This document shows, one piece after another, positions 54,814 to 63,550 of a DNA stretch of 64,000 nt. Position 1 is the first letter of the stretch. The number at the start of each line of letters is the position of its first letter. The DNA lies in the NCBI GenBank assembly GCA_046594215.1, contig JBKJPX010000108.1:65537-129536 (forward strand). The letters are read 5' to 3'. The translations under genes were made by a program, and so were the position numbers. The notes under the pieces were generated by a model. The model did not search any database. It was not told the origin of the DNA and saw nothing but the letters and a program-made list of their open reading frames with translations. Source of the stretch: Panacagrimonas sp046594215. Lineage in GTDB: Bacteria > Pseudomonadota > Gammaproteobacteria > Nevskiales > Nevskiaceae.

Positions 54814-56664
54814 TTACAGGGCGGCGTTGTTCGAGCAGTCTGTCGCCGGCACGAGGTAGTGACCCGCGTAGAGCCGATCCACGTGTTCCGCCTGCGCGCG
54901 CACGATCTCGCAACGACGCAGCTTGTGCGTGGCCGTCAGTTGGCCGTTCGCCGGCGTCCAATGTTCGAACACCAGCGCGACTTTCACGATCCAGTGATTG
55001 CGCGGCGCGTTCTGCAGCGTTTCCTGGCAAAGACGCAGCAGCACGCTCTCGATGGCATCACGCGCTGCGGCCGAATAGTCGCCGTCGTTGAGGCCGATCT
55101 CCGCGCGCAGCATCGCCAGCGGTCCCGGCTTCGGCACGACCAGCGCGGTGAGATAGGGCCGCGCCTCACCTACGACCATCACCTGCTCTACCAGCGGCAG
55201 TTCGCGCAGCCGGCTCTCGATGTCGGCCGGCGAAGCCTTCTCGCCGGTGGCGGTGACGATCAATTCCTTGAAGCGTCCGACCAGGTAGATCCGGTCGGTG
55301 TCGAGGCGGCTGACCTTGTCGCCGGTACGCAGCCAGCCCGAGGGATCCACCACCTGGCGCGTCCCCGCCTCGTCGTTCCAGTAGCCGAGCATCACCGAGG
55401 GGCTGCGCACGAACAGTTCGCCGTTGGCTTCGATGCGCGTCTCCACGCCCTGCAGCGGCTTGCCGACGCTGGCGGGATCGACATCGTCAGCGCGGTTCAC
55501 GCAGACCACCGGCCCTGCCTCGGTCAGTCCGTAGCCCTGCAGCAGCGGGATGCCAAGGGCGTTGAACGTGCGCCCGATCTGCGGCGAGAGCGCCGCGCCG
55601 CCCGACACCGCGAGGCGCACGCGTCCACCGAGCCGCTCGCGCAGCGCGGCGCCCGCTCGGCGCACCAGCACCGTCGGCAGCAGGCGTCCCATGAACTTGC
55701 CTCGGTCCGGACGGGTCGCGGCCCAACCGGTTTCGACCGCGAGACGGAACAACGTGCGGCGCGTGCCCGAACCCTGATCGAGTTCGTGCATGACCACGCC
55801 GTGGATGCGTTCGAACAGGCGCGGCGCACCGATGAGCACGGTCGGCCGTTGCGTGACCACGTCATCGGCACCGAAGCCCGCGCCACGGCCGAACAGCAGG
55901 CTCGCGCCGCTCACGATTCCCGCGTACACCCAGGCCACGCGACCGAACAGGTGCGCCAGCGGAAGGTTGGAGAACAGGTGATCGTCGCTGCGATACCGAA
56001 CGGCGTCCTGCACCGCGAATGCGTTGGTGATCAGCGCCTCGTGCGACAGCATCACGCCCTTGGGGCGACCGGTCGCACCGGAGGTGTAGACGATCGTTGC
56101 GAGGTCGGTGCCACGCGCGGGATTTGCGCGCAGCGCCTCCTCGCGACGCAGGAACGAGGCGAGCGTGCGCACACGCCGATCCTCGCCGTGCGCGCCCGCG
56201 CGGAGCGACACGGTCGCGTCCGGGTCGGGCAGCGCCGCACGACCCTCGACGACAGTCCTGATGACGAGGTCGCGCGCAATCAGCACGCGCGCGCCGCAAT
56301 CCTCGAGCAGCGCGGACGTGCCGGCGGCGGTCTCGTCCGCGAACAGCGCCACGGTGACCAGCCCCAGGCTGTGCGCGGCCCAGTCCAGCGCGAGCCAGTC
56401 CGGCCCATTGGGCAATTGCATCGCGATGCGGTCGCCGGCCTTGAGCCCCGCCTCGCGCAAAGCCGCGGCGAAACCGCGCGCCGACACGGCGAGCTCGGTC
56501 CAGTTCAGGCCCCGCCAGGCTTCGGTCTGCGGGTCAAAAAAGCGGCCGGCCTCGGCCTGCGGGGTCAGGCGCAACCGCTCGGCATAGAGATCGGCGAGCG
56601 AGCGCACAGCCGCGCGATCGAGGGATGGCGTCGCGGTCGAGAGCAGTTCTGCGTTGGTGATCAT
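54814..56664 (-). CDS. Long-chain acyl-CoA synthetase (AMP-forming)
   Basis: 616 residues, ANL superfamily. Activates fatty acids to acyl-CoA via acyl-AMP. P-loop TIVYTSGATGRPKGVMLSH, RLAVSGGAALSPQIGRTFNA, GYGLTEAGPVV, GELFVRSPSVMLGYWNDEA, GWLRTGDKVSRLDTDR, YLVGRFKELIVTATGEKASP and the C-terminal hinge with Lys in TATHKLRR. The ATP, acyl and CoA parts are all present, so it should be active. It lies 8 bp after the M61 peptidase gene on the same strand and is cotranscribed. Membrane-associated or cytoplasmic. Confidence 0.92.
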   Translation of the reverse strand: MITNAELLSTATPSLDRAAVRSLADLYAERLRLTPQAEAGRFFDPQTEAWRGLNWTELAVSARGFAAALREAGLKAGDRIAMQLPNGPDWLALDWAAHSLGLVTVALFADETAAGTSALLEDCGARVLIARDLVIRTVVEGRAALPDPDATVSLRAGAHGEDRRVRTLASFLRREEALRANPARGTDLATIVYTSGATGRPKGVMLSHEALITNAFAVQDAVRYRSDDHLFSNLPLAHLFGRVAWVYAGIVSGASLLFGRGAGFGADDVVTQRPTVLIGAPRLFERIHGVVMHELDQGSGTRRTLFRLAVETGWAATRPDRGKFMGRLLPTVLVRRAGAALRERLGGRVRLAVSGGAALSPQIGRTFNALGIPLLQGYGLTEAGPVVCVNRADDVDPASVGKPLQGVETRIEANGELFVRSPSVMLGYWNDEAGTRQVVDPSGWLRTGDKVSRLDTDRIYLVGRFKELIVTATGEKASPADIESRLRELPLVEQVMVVGEARPYLTALVVPKPGPLAMLRAEIGLNDGDYSAAARDAIESVLLRLCQETLQNAPRNHWIVKVALVFEHWTPANGQLTATHKLRRCEIVRAQAEHVDRLYAGHYLVPATDCSNNAAL

Positions 56665-56672
56665 GTTCGGGT

Positions 56673-58460
56673 TCAGACGCCGATCCAGCGCTTGCGACGT
56701 TCGGCAGCTTCGCCCCCGACATCGGCGAGCGAGAAGGTCCAGGTATCGAGCGGCGCGCGCCGCGGGACGAGCGTGGTGCTGAACAACTCGTCACCCCGGA
56801 AGTAGTGAACGGGAATGCCGGTGCCCGGCGTCAGCGCTTCGAGACGTCGGCTCCACTGCGGCCCACTCAGGCGCAGCCCGTCGAGCGCGATCAGCTGGTC
56901 GCCGGCCGACAGGCCCGCGGCGAGCGCCGGGCTGTCGTCGAGCACGTGCGTGATCGTCGTGTCGCCGGGCCGCATGCGCAGGCCCACCCAGGGCACCGCG
57001 CCCTTGGCGTGTGTGCGTCCGCCGTCGTCGATGGCCGAGGTGCAGGCGCGCAGCTCAGCCTTGACGCCGAAGTCGGCGAGCAGGGATTCGAGCGGCAACT
57101 CGTCGGTGGAACGCAGCAGGTGGTCGAACAGCGGTCGCAGCTCCAGCCCGGAGACTTCCGACGCGACCTGCTCGAGCCCGCCCTCCGGAACGCCCTGACC
57201 CACGCGTCCGTAGCGCGTCCACAGCGTGCGCATCACGTCGTCCAGCGTCGCGTGCGAATCACGCCGCATGCGAAGGTCCACGCACAGCGCGGCGAGCGCG
57301 CCCTTCACGTAGTAGTTGGTGCTGGCGTTGAGACTGTTCTCGTCGGGCTGGTAGTACTTGATCCAGGTCTCGAAGCTCGCGTCGGCCAGCGTGTGGCGCG
57401 TGCGCGCCGGCGAGCGCTGCAGGCGCGTGGCCTGCTCGGCGACCGCATCCAGGTAGGCCGGCGCATCGATGACGCCGGCGCGCAGCACGAACAGGTCGTC
57501 GTAGTACGAGGTGACGCCCTCGTAATGCCACAGGTCGCGCGTGTAGGCCTCGCGCGCGAGATCGGACTGCTGGAACGACAGCGCGGTGATGCGCTTGACG
57601 TTCCAGAGGTGGAAGTACTCATGGCTGCACAGGCCCAGGAAGCTCCGGTATTCCTTGCTCTGCGTCGCATGCCCCTCGCGCGGAAAGTCGGCGCGCGACG
57701 CCACCAGCGCCGTGCTGGCGCGGTGCTCGAGCCCGCCATACCCCGCGGCGACGACATTGGTGAGGAACAGGTAGCGGTCGAGCGGCGGTTCGCCGCCGAA
57801 CAGCGTGCGCTGCACCGCGCAGATCTTCGATAGGTCTGCGGTGACGCGAGCGAAGTCGGCTTCCAGGCGACCGGAGATCACCAGCGCGTGCGGAATGCTG
57901 TCCGACGCGAATTCGAAACTGCGAAACGTGCCGAGCTCGAACGGATGATCGATCAGCTCCTCGTAGTTCTCCGCCGCGTACACGCCGAAGCCGTGTGCAT
58001 CGATCTCGACGGCCGGCATCGCGGTGGCGACCTTCCATTCGCGGAAGTCCGCACCGCGCGGGCGCTCGAGGACCAGCTCGAATCGACCCTCGCGGAATCC
58101 GTCCGGGCAGTAGAACAGCGAGCTGCCGTTGAAGAACCCGCGACGGGAATCGAGGAAGGCCTTACGCACCGATTCGTCGAAGGCGTTGATCGTGTATTCG
58201 AGACGCAAGGCGTCCCCACCCGCCGCAACCCGGATAGAGGACTTGTCGAGGCGTTCGATGACAACCGGCTGGTCGCCCCGCCACGCCTGCAACTCCACCA
58301 CGTGGCGCGAAAGGTCGCGCACGAGATAGCTGCCTCGGATCCAGGCGGGAAGTCGGAAGGTCTGGGCCTGCGTCGCGGTGCCGGGAAGTTCGCAACGGAC
58401 GACGTAGCGATGCGTCCGCGGGTCCGGCAGGGAGACGGTGTAACGAGGGTCGGCGCTCAC
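56673..58460 (-). CDS. M61 family glycyl aminopeptidase-like metallopeptidase
   Basis: 595 residues. N-terminal beta domain (MSADPRYTVSLPDPRTHRYV), then the zinc peptidase: H280-E281-x-x-H284 in CSHEYFHLWNVKR with a downstream glutamate in LWHYEGVTSYYDDLFVLR as third ligand. TNYYVKGALAALCVDLRMR and RYGRVGQGVPEGG follow. A C-terminal PDZ domain has VPWVGLRMRPGDTTITHVLD and SPALAAGLSAGDQLIALDGL. M61 enzymes trim N-terminal Gly/Ala from peptides. No signal peptide. First gene of the two-gene unit with the acyl-CoA synthetase. Confidence 0.93.
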   Translation of the reverse strand: MSADPRYTVSLPDPRTHRYVVRCELPGTATQAQTFRLPAWIRGSYLVRDLSRHVVELQAWRGDQPVVIERLDKSSIRVAAGGDALRLEYTINAFDESVRKAFLDSRRGFFNGSSLFYCPDGFREGRFELVLERPRGADFREWKVATAMPAVEIDAHGFGVYAAENYEELIDHPFELGTFRSFEFASDSIPHALVISGRLEADFARVTADLSKICAVQRTLFGGEPPLDRYLFLTNVVAAGYGGLEHRASTALVASRADFPREGHATQSKEYRSFLGLCSHEYFHLWNVKRITALSFQQSDLAREAYTRDLWHYEGVTSYYDDLFVLRAGVIDAPAYLDAVAEQATRLQRSPARTRHTLADASFETWIKYYQPDENSLNASTNYYVKGALAALCVDLRMRRDSHATLDDVMRTLWTRYGRVGQGVPEGGLEQVASEVSGLELRPLFDHLLRSTDELPLESLLADFGVKAELRACTSAIDDGGRTHAKGAVPWVGLRMRPGDTTITHVLDDSPALAAGLSAGDQLIALDGLRLSGPQWSRRLEALTPGTGIPVHYFRGDELFSTTLVPRRAPLDTWTFSLADVGGEAAERRKRWIGV

Positions 58461-58692
58461 GAGGAGGCCAGTCTAAGCGGGGTGCGGCGACTTATCTATT
58501 GCACTGCACCATTTCCCCGGCGCCACCCACTCGGTCGGCAACCCGGACAAGGAGTCGACGGTCGGGTGGAAACGTTCTGGAAAAGCGCTGGACTTCAGAT
58601 CCCGGCATCGAAAAGTACCGCCGGGGTGAGCTGACAAATCCCGTCAGTCTTCGACGTGCGTCGCTCGCGTTTTGCGTCACCCGGCATAGGTC

Positions 58693-58851
58693 TCAACGCG
58701 GCACCGCGTCCGCTGTAGCCAGCGCTTTGGCTTGGTCGGCGCTCGGAACCGCCTGCGGCTCATCGGGAACCAGCGTGACGATGGCCGCCAGCAGCAAGAG
58801 CGTGATCAGCACCACTCGCAAAAGGCGCATCGGAGGACGGTCGAAGGGCAT
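58693..58851 (-). CDS. Small single-TM protein, 52 residues
   Basis: Unannotated-size gene on the minus strand: MPFDRPPMRLLRVVLITLLL begins the chain, the membrane segment LRVVLITLLLLAAIVTLV spans residues 11-28 and the rest (PDEPQAVPSADQAKALATAD) is hydrophilic and Ala-rich. The positively charged N-terminus followed by one hydrophobic helix is a typical single-pass small protein. No clear Shine-Dalgarno precedes either ATG (residues 1 or 8), so expression is uncertain. Located between the M61 gene and the thioredoxin-family gene. Confidence 0.45.
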   Translation of the reverse strand: MPFDRPPMRLLRVVLITLLLLAAIVTLVPDEPQAVPSADQAKALATADAVPR

Positions 58852-58967
58852 GACAGCGAATTAGGGAGGAGAAGGTTTCAGCCCAGGATTGCGAGGACTG
58901 TGCCACCCGGTTCACACGCCCATTTCGATGCTCCGGAGCGGGCGCGGGTACACCGCGCCAGCGCGCC

Positions 58968-59531
58968 TCAGCCGGGCTTCGACCACTTGATGTTGCAGCC
59001 CACACTGGGCAACTGCTCCTTCAGGCGCGCGCTACCGGCCAGCAGCGCGTCGAGGGCTGCGCGCAGTTCGGCGCCGGTCAGCGGCCGCCGGTTGCCCGGC
59101 GTCGAGTCGTCCAGGCGTCCGCGATATACGAGTTCCAGCCGCGCATCGAACAGGAAGAAGTCCGGCGTGCAGGCTGCGTCGTATGCGCGCGCCACCGACT
59201 GCGTGGCATCGTGCAGGTAGGCGAAGGGATATCCGAGTCGGCGGGCGGCTTCGGCCATGCGCTCGGGCGAGTCGGCCGGATAGTCGCGCACGTCGTTCGA
59301 AGAGATGGCGACCACGCCCACGCCGCGCGGGAGGTAATCCCCTGCCAGCCGTACGAGTTCCGCGTTGACGTGCAGGACGTAGGGGCAGTGGTTGCAGATG
59401 AACATCACCAGCGTGCCCTTTGCGCCGCGCACGTCGGCAAGCGTCAGCACACGACCAGACACCGTGTCGTGCAGCTGGAAATCGGGCGCCGCGGTTCCCA
59501 GCGGCAGCATGTTGGATGGTGTCACTGCCAT
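58968..59531 (-). CDS. Thioredoxin-family (redoxin) protein with CxxC
   Basis: 187 residues. A thioredoxin-fold redoxin: GTAAPDFQLHDTVSGRVLTL at the N-terminus, then VMFICNHCPYVLHV with C47-x-x-C50. HPY-type CNHCP plus FICNHCPYV is the hallmark of the YbbN-unrelated alkyl hydroperoxide reductase/thiol-disulfide group that uses NHCPY. CTPDFFLFDARLELVYRGRL gives the cis-Pro loop. No signal peptide, so cytoplasmic. Start at MAVTPSNMLP; an upstream in-frame start is open but overlaps the divergent promoter region. Divergent from the alpha/beta hydrolase gene over 128 bp. Confidence 0.85.
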   Translation of the reverse strand: MAVTPSNMLPLGTAAPDFQLHDTVSGRVLTLADVRGAKGTLVMFICNHCPYVLHVNAELVRLAGDYLPRGVGVVAISSNDVRDYPADSPERMAEAARRLGYPFAYLHDATQSVARAYDAACTPDFFLFDARLELVYRGRLDDSTPGNRRPLTGAELRAALDALLAGSARLKEQLPSVGCNIKWSKPG

Positions 59532-59659
59532 GGAGAGGCTTTTCCGATCGAAGGACGGCGGCTGGGAATGGACACGCACCGGAGCACAGAACATTCTTGC
59601 ACTCTCAGTCAGGCCCGTGCCCGGAACATCAAGGCGCCGGCGAGCAAAAAAAAATCGCG

Positions 59660-60550
59660 ATGAAAATTGAGGACTGGCGTAAACGCGGGCAGTGGTTCGA
59701 TCACCGCGGCCACGCGATCTTCTATATCGACGAACGGCGCGGACCCGGTCCCACGCTGCTGTTGATCCATGGCTTCCCCACGTCGAGCTGGGACTACGCC
59801 GACCTATGGCCCCTGATCGCGCCGCGCTTCGGCCGGATCGTCGCAGCCGACATGATCGGCTTCGGCTATTCCGCCAAGCCGCCGCGCTACGACTACGACC
59901 TCGTCGACCAAGCCAGCCTGCACGAGAACCTGCTCCACCGACTCGGCGTGCGCGAAGCCCATCTGCTGGTTCACGACTATGGCGTGAGCGTGGCGCAGGA
60001 ACTGCTCGCGCGACATCTGGAGCGCAAGGAGCCGCGCAAGCTCGAACTGCGCTCGGTGACCTTCCTCAATGGCGGTCTGTTCCCGGAGACGCATCGCCCG
60101 CTTCGCGTGCAAAAATTGCTGTTGGGTCCGCTGGGGCCGCTGGTCACTCGCCTCAACAACGAGGAGCGCTTCACCCGGAGCATGTCCGCGGTCTTCGGCC
60201 CCGACACGCAGCCCTCGGTGGAACACGCGCGCGGCTTCTGGCGCTTGGTCAAGGAGAACGGCGGGGACCGGATCTCGCACCGACTGATCCGCTACATCCT
60301 CGACCGGCGCCGCAATCGGGAGCGCTGGGTGTATGCGCTGCAGCAAACCAAGGTGCCGCTGCGGATCATCAACGGCGCGCTCGATCCGGTTTCCGGTGCG
60401 CACATGGTGAAACGCTATCGAGAGCTGGTTCCGACCCCCGACACCGTGAGCCTCGCCGGCATCGGCCACTATCCGCAGGTTGAGGCGCCCGCTGCGGTTG
60501 CTGAACCCTTCCTGAGCTTCGTCGGACGTCTTGAATCGTGGGCGAAGTGA
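59660..60550 (+). CDS. Alpha/beta hydrolase with Asp nucleophile (MEST-like)
   Basis: 296 residues. IHGFPTSSWDYADLWPLIA gives the oxyanion region and LLVHDYGVSVAQELLARHLE the nucleophile elbow, with Asp106 instead of Ser (H105-D106-Y107-G108). Asp nucleophiles occur in haloalkane dehalogenases and epoxide hydrolases; HDYG with VAQELL is the pattern of the MEST/PEG1-type subfamily. The terminal His lies in AGIGHYPQVE. The halide-binding Trp after the nucleophile is replaced by Tyr, so epoxide hydrolase activity is likelier than dehalogenation. ATG at 59660, preceded by an A-rich stretch. Confidence 0.85.
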   Translation: MKIEDWRKRGQWFDHRGHAIFYIDERRGPGPTLLLIHGFPTSSWDYADLWPLIAPRFGRIVAADMIGFGYSAKPPRYDYDLVDQASLHENLLHRLGVREAHLLVHDYGVSVAQELLARHLERKEPRKLELRSVTFLNGGLFPETHRPLRVQKLLLGPLGPLVTRLNNEERFTRSMSAVFGPDTQPSVEHARGFWRLVKENGGDRISHRLIRYILDRRRNRERWVYALQQTKVPLRIINGALDPVSGAHMVKRYRELVPTPDTVSLAGIGHYPQVEAPAAVAEPFLSFVGRLESWAK

Positions 60551-60668
60551 CTCAGCAGGGGTTCAGTCGATGACTTCAACATTCGTGCCCAGAGCGTTTG
60601 TGCCCAAAGTATTTGAATCCGCGACGCCTTCGCGCCGCACCACCGTTCCACACAGGGAGTGACACCAC

Positions 60669-61286
60669 ATGTTGCGCACATCATTGATTGCCGCGAGTTT
60701 CGCGTTTGCGCTGGGCCTGACGGCCTGCGCGCCTCCCGCTGACGACGCCGCCAAGGCGGAAGCTACCGCGCAGGCCGCGGCGGATCTCGCGACCGAGAAG
60801 GCCGCGGCCGAGGAGAAGGCAGCCAAGGAAGCCGCAGAGGCCAAGGAAGCCGCCAAGGAGGCCGCGCGCGAAGTCGCCCAGGAGCGCGACGCCGCCGCCG
60901 CCAAGAAGCGTCCGCGTCCGTCCGAGCCGGCGCCCGCTCCGGCCCCCGTGGTCTGCAACGAGTGCGGCACGGTCGCGTCGGTCGAGCCGGTCAAGGAAAG
61001 GGGCGAAGGTAGCGGCGCCGGTGCGGTTCTCGGCGCCATCGCCGGCGGCGTGATCGGCCACCAGTTCGGCGGCGGCAAGGGCAAGGACGTCGCCACGGCC
61101 GGCGGCGCGGTGCTGGGCGGCGTGGCGGGCCACCAGGCCGAGAAGAGCATTCGCTCGACAACCCACTACGTCATCGGAGTGAACATGGACAACGGCAGCT
61201 TCCAGACCGTCAGTGTTCCGGATCCTGCCGGGATCAGCCCGGGCGCCAAGGTGCGCGTGTCCGGCGGCAACATCCAGCTTCGTTAA
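60669..61286 (+). CDS. Glycine-zipper 2TM lipoprotein with coiled coil
   Basis: 205 residues. Lipoprotein signal FALGLTAC with lipid Cys at residue 20; then a long Ala/Glu/Lys helix (about 28-85) probably coiled-coil, a Pro-rich spacer, CNECG pair, and a glycine-zipper pair (AVLGAIAGGVIGHQFGGG and AVLGGVAGHQAEKS) as in the SlyB/17-kDa surface-antigen group. The C-terminal YVIGVNMDNGSFQTVSV resembles the beta tail of SlyB-like lipoproteins. Role in envelope integrity by analogy only. RBS GGGAG lies 10 bases before the ATG. Confidence 0.82.
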   Translation: MLRTSLIAASFAFALGLTACAPPADDAAKAEATAQAAADLATEKAAAEEKAAKEAAEAKEAAKEAAREVAQERDAAAAKKRPRPSEPAPAPAPVVCNECGTVASVEPVKERGEGSGAGAVLGAIAGGVIGHQFGGGKGKDVATAGGAVLGGVAGHQAEKSIRSTTHYVIGVNMDNGSFQTVSVPDPAGISPGAKVRVSGGNIQLR

Positions 61287-61316
61287 GGAACCTCGATGCG
61301 CTGACTCCGATCGGGC

Positions 61317-61970
61317 TCAGCGCGTCTTCTTGGGGTCCTTCTTGATTCCACGCCGGTCCCGGCTTCGTGCGGGGCCGGCGTTTTCGTTGAGCAGCGTCTG
61401 CAGGCGTTGCAGCCGGGCCCGCAACCCCGGCTCGGGGCGCATCACCGTCCCAGCGAGCTTCGGGCGTGCGCCGCGCAATCGAGGCAGACGCTTCGCAACC
61501 GGCGCTGATCGCTGCGGCTGACGACTGCCGACGACCAGTCCCACGCCCAGGCCCATCAGTCGCTCCCAGCGCGTGCCTTCGGTCGGATCGTCCAAGGCCA
61601 AACGCGCGGCGTCGCGCAGGCGTTCCCAGCGCGTGCGCGGCTTGCGCACGTCGCGCGCGGCGCGCACCACGGCCGCGGTGCGCTGGATCGGCTGGCTCAC
61701 GCCGCGAATCATCGGAGCGACGAACCGAATGCGGAGTCCTTTCGCAGATCCCGCAGGCACGGGCTTCGAGCCTCGCAACAGTGACACCAGGCGACGCGGC
61801 GACAGCAGGGCCGGTTTCTTCGGCGGCGCCGATGGCGGCGGTGCGCGCACCAGTCGTCCAAGTCCCGGGACCTTCGAGATCAGGCGCATCGGAAGCACCC
61901 GCGCCGCACCTGGCCTTGCCTGCGAGTCCGCCGGGGAACGCCCGCGCTTGGACTTGAACATTCTCGCCAT
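61317..61970 (-). CDS. Basic hypothetical protein
   Basis: 217 residues, very rich in Arg, Pro and Ala, with MARMFKSKRGRSPADSQARP at the start. A TRWERLRDAARLALDD motif is followed 17 residues later by TRWERLMGLGVGLVV, an internal short repeat with one hydrophobic patch. No known family. It lies just downstream of the tRNA-Gly on the same strand (36 bases), so it may be read from the tRNA promoter. An upstream in-frame extension would cross the tRNA and is rejected. Whether it is expressed is uncertain. Confidence 0.5.
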   Translation of the reverse strand: MARMFKSKRGRSPADSQARPGAARVLPMRLISKVPGLGRLVRAPPPSAPPKKPALLSPRRLVSLLRGSKPVPAGSAKGLRIRFVAPMIRGVSQPIQRTAAVVRAARDVRKPRTRWERLRDAARLALDDPTEGTRWERLMGLGVGLVVGSRQPQRSAPVAKRLPRLRGARPKLAGTVMRPEPGLRARLQRLQTLLNENAGPARSRDRRGIKKDPKKTR

Positions 61971-62006
61971 CGATGGTCGGCCCTTCGATGCGGAATAAAG
62001 AGGGAC

Positions 62007-62080
62007 TGGAGCGGGTGATGGGAATCGAACCCACGCTATCAGCTTGGGAAGCTGAAGTTCTACCATTGAACTACACCCGC
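62007..62080 (-). tRNA. tRNA-Gly (anticodon CCC)
   Basis: A 74-base gene on the minus strand including CCA. Acceptor GCGGGTG pairs with CACCCGC, D arm GTTCAATGGTAGAAC, anticodon stem TCAGC/GCTGA around the seven-base loop TTCCCAA (anticodon CCC), and a TGGGTTCGATTCCCA T arm. The discriminator T and CCA are encoded. Sequence plan equals E. coli glyU. Confidence 0.97.
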
Positions 62081-62090
62081 GCAGGGCGGG

Positions 62091-62119
62091 ATTGTACCCG
62101 TGCAAGTTGGATTGGCGAA
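62091..62119 (-). promoter_or_regulatory. Promoter of tRNA-Gly
   Basis: On the minus strand TACAAT (62096-62091) is a good -10 ten bases before the tRNA; the -35 at 17 bases (62119-62114) reads TTCGCC, a weak match. Predicted start near 62084. Confidence 0.4.
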
Positions 62120-62310
62120 TGCCTTTCCGGCAGGCCGAACGGCAATCATTCCGAGGCCGGGTTGGCCCGCGCGATCGGGATCTGTCGACAAAGAATGCTC
62201 GTGAACCGACGGGGCCCGAGCTTACAAATCGGCTCCTTCGTGCTCCGATCGCGTGACTCCCGACAGCATCGACGCCGTCACGAAGCTACCTGCGTGACGG
62301 CATTCGGATG

Positions 62311-63078
62311 CTACTCGACCCGGGAGGGGAGACCCAGCAGCATCCGCCAGTTGCTGGCTTCGTAATCCAGGCCGAGAGGCTCGTCAGCGGGCACCGAGTC
62401 CGGCGAAGTCCAGGTGCCGAGCAGCCGGTCCCAGATCGAGAAAACGAATCCGTAGTTGCTGTCCGTCAGGTGCTGCCGAGGGCTGTGATGGACGAAATGG
62501 GCGCGCGGCGTCACGAAGACCCACTCCAGTTGCCGGGAAAACGGGACTTTGAGATTCGAGTGGATCAGGTGCTGGTTGAAGATCCCCAGCAAGGTCACGC
62601 CGAGCACCATGAACCACGGCGCGGTGTACGGCAGCAGCAACGCGGCAAGGTAATACGGCGCCAGCAGCACGACGACGTGCATCGGCGAGCCCCGCATGCC
62701 GGCGATCCAGTTGATGTGCTTCGGCGAGTGATGCCAGGCATGCGACGACCACAATGCACGCGTGTGCAGGGCACGATGCATCAGGTAACCCCCGAAATCG
62801 CTGACCAACAGGTACGCAGGCACCACGATCCACCAGGGTGCGGCACGCACAACGTCGCGCCAGTGACCGACCGCCTGCATCGCCAGCAAGGCGTTCATGG
62901 CAAGGTCGAGAAGAACCCCGGCGACGAGCACGAAACCGAAGCTGGCCAGGAGGCCGATGAGGTCCCAGCGATACTCCGGACGAATCGCCAGCGACCGAAA
63001 CGGAAATACACGCGCAACGGACCACACCAGGGCGCCTAGCCCGATGAGCAGCAGCAGTTGGAAGATTGCCGGATGCAT
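62311..63078 (-). CDS. Fatty acid hydroxylase/sterol desaturase family protein, copy 2
   Basis: 255 residues. Membrane di-iron enzyme with H101-x-x-x-H105 (LMHRALHTR), H113-x-x-H116-H117 (SHAWHHSPK) and H194-x-x-H197-H198 (AHFVHHSPRQH). About five hydrophobic segments. ALWSSHAWHHSPKHINWIAG is close to the small bacterial hydroxylases of the ERG3/C5 sterol desaturase class. Substrate unknown. It is only distantly like the 310-residue member at 34311. The DNA from here to the right edge looks less GC-rich than most of the window. Divergent from the BIG2 lipoprotein gene across 472 bp. Confidence 0.88.
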   Translation of the reverse strand: MHPAIFQLLLLIGLGALVWSVARVFPFRSLAIRPEYRWDLIGLLASFGFVLVAGVLLDLAMNALLAMQAVGHWRDVVRAAPWWIVVPAYLLVSDFGGYLMHRALHTRALWSSHAWHHSPKHINWIAGMRGSPMHVVVLLAPYYLAALLLPYTAPWFMVLGVTLLGIFNQHLIHSNLKVPFSRQLEWVFVTPRAHFVHHSPRQHLTDSNYGFVFSIWDRLLGTWTSPDSVPADEPLGLDYEASNWRMLLGLPSRVE

Positions 63079-63550
63079 TCGCGCAGATGTTACCGGACCG
63101 AATTGCCGCTACCTCGTGCCTTTGCATGGAACGGAGATCGGGATGGAGCGGCCCTTGGCAGTGGCACCGGGGATTTCCGTATTTGCGCAGAGCCGCGAGA
63201 CCGTTACGGTCGCCGCCATCGGACACCTGCTGATCGGAACAGGTGCTCGCATACCGTGATCAGCGGGTGCGCGGCTTTCGAGGCGCGTGGAGGCCCCTCA
63301 GGATCCCGACAGCTCATGAAAGAACGCGTCCCGAACCTGGAGATCGCCGCGCAGGGGCTGCCGAGCGCACGCAAACCACGGTCGCCTCGCACCGCTCCAC
63401 CGGACGGATCTCCGGCGACAACGGGGTATCGCGGCAGGGGCGTTGAGGCCTGCAAGCTGCGTGCACGTCGGATCACCACCGATCGGATGTGGCATACCGG
63501 TTGCCCGTACTGCTCCAACTCCACAGACGCTTCCGGCACGGAATTTCCCC
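63079..63550. other. 472-bp divergent intergenic region
   Basis: Between the fatty acid hydroxylase and the BIG2 lipoprotein genes. Open frames on both strands are short and show no family likeness or codon bias; I see no RNA motif. The 3' part just before the lipoprotein gene lacks a clear Shine-Dalgarno (GGAATTTCCCC). Probably holds both promoters. Confidence 0.55.

Noticed and set aside
58499..58864. Plus-strand open frame of 121 codons
   Set aside because: Biased to Ser/Thr/Arg without motif and opposite a better small minus-strand membrane protein; no ribosome site.
59660..60550. Haloalkane dehalogenase as the call for the second Asp-nucleophile hydrolase
   Set aside because: Tyr replaces the halide-binding Trp after the nucleophile and the sequence follows the MEST pattern (HDYG, VAQELL).
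61971..62105. N-terminal extension of the basic protein through the tRNA-Gly
   Set aside because: The extra 45 residues (RGCSSMVELQLPKLIAWV-like) are the usual artefact of translating a tRNA gene; the tRNA is real and the ATG at 61970 is sufficient.
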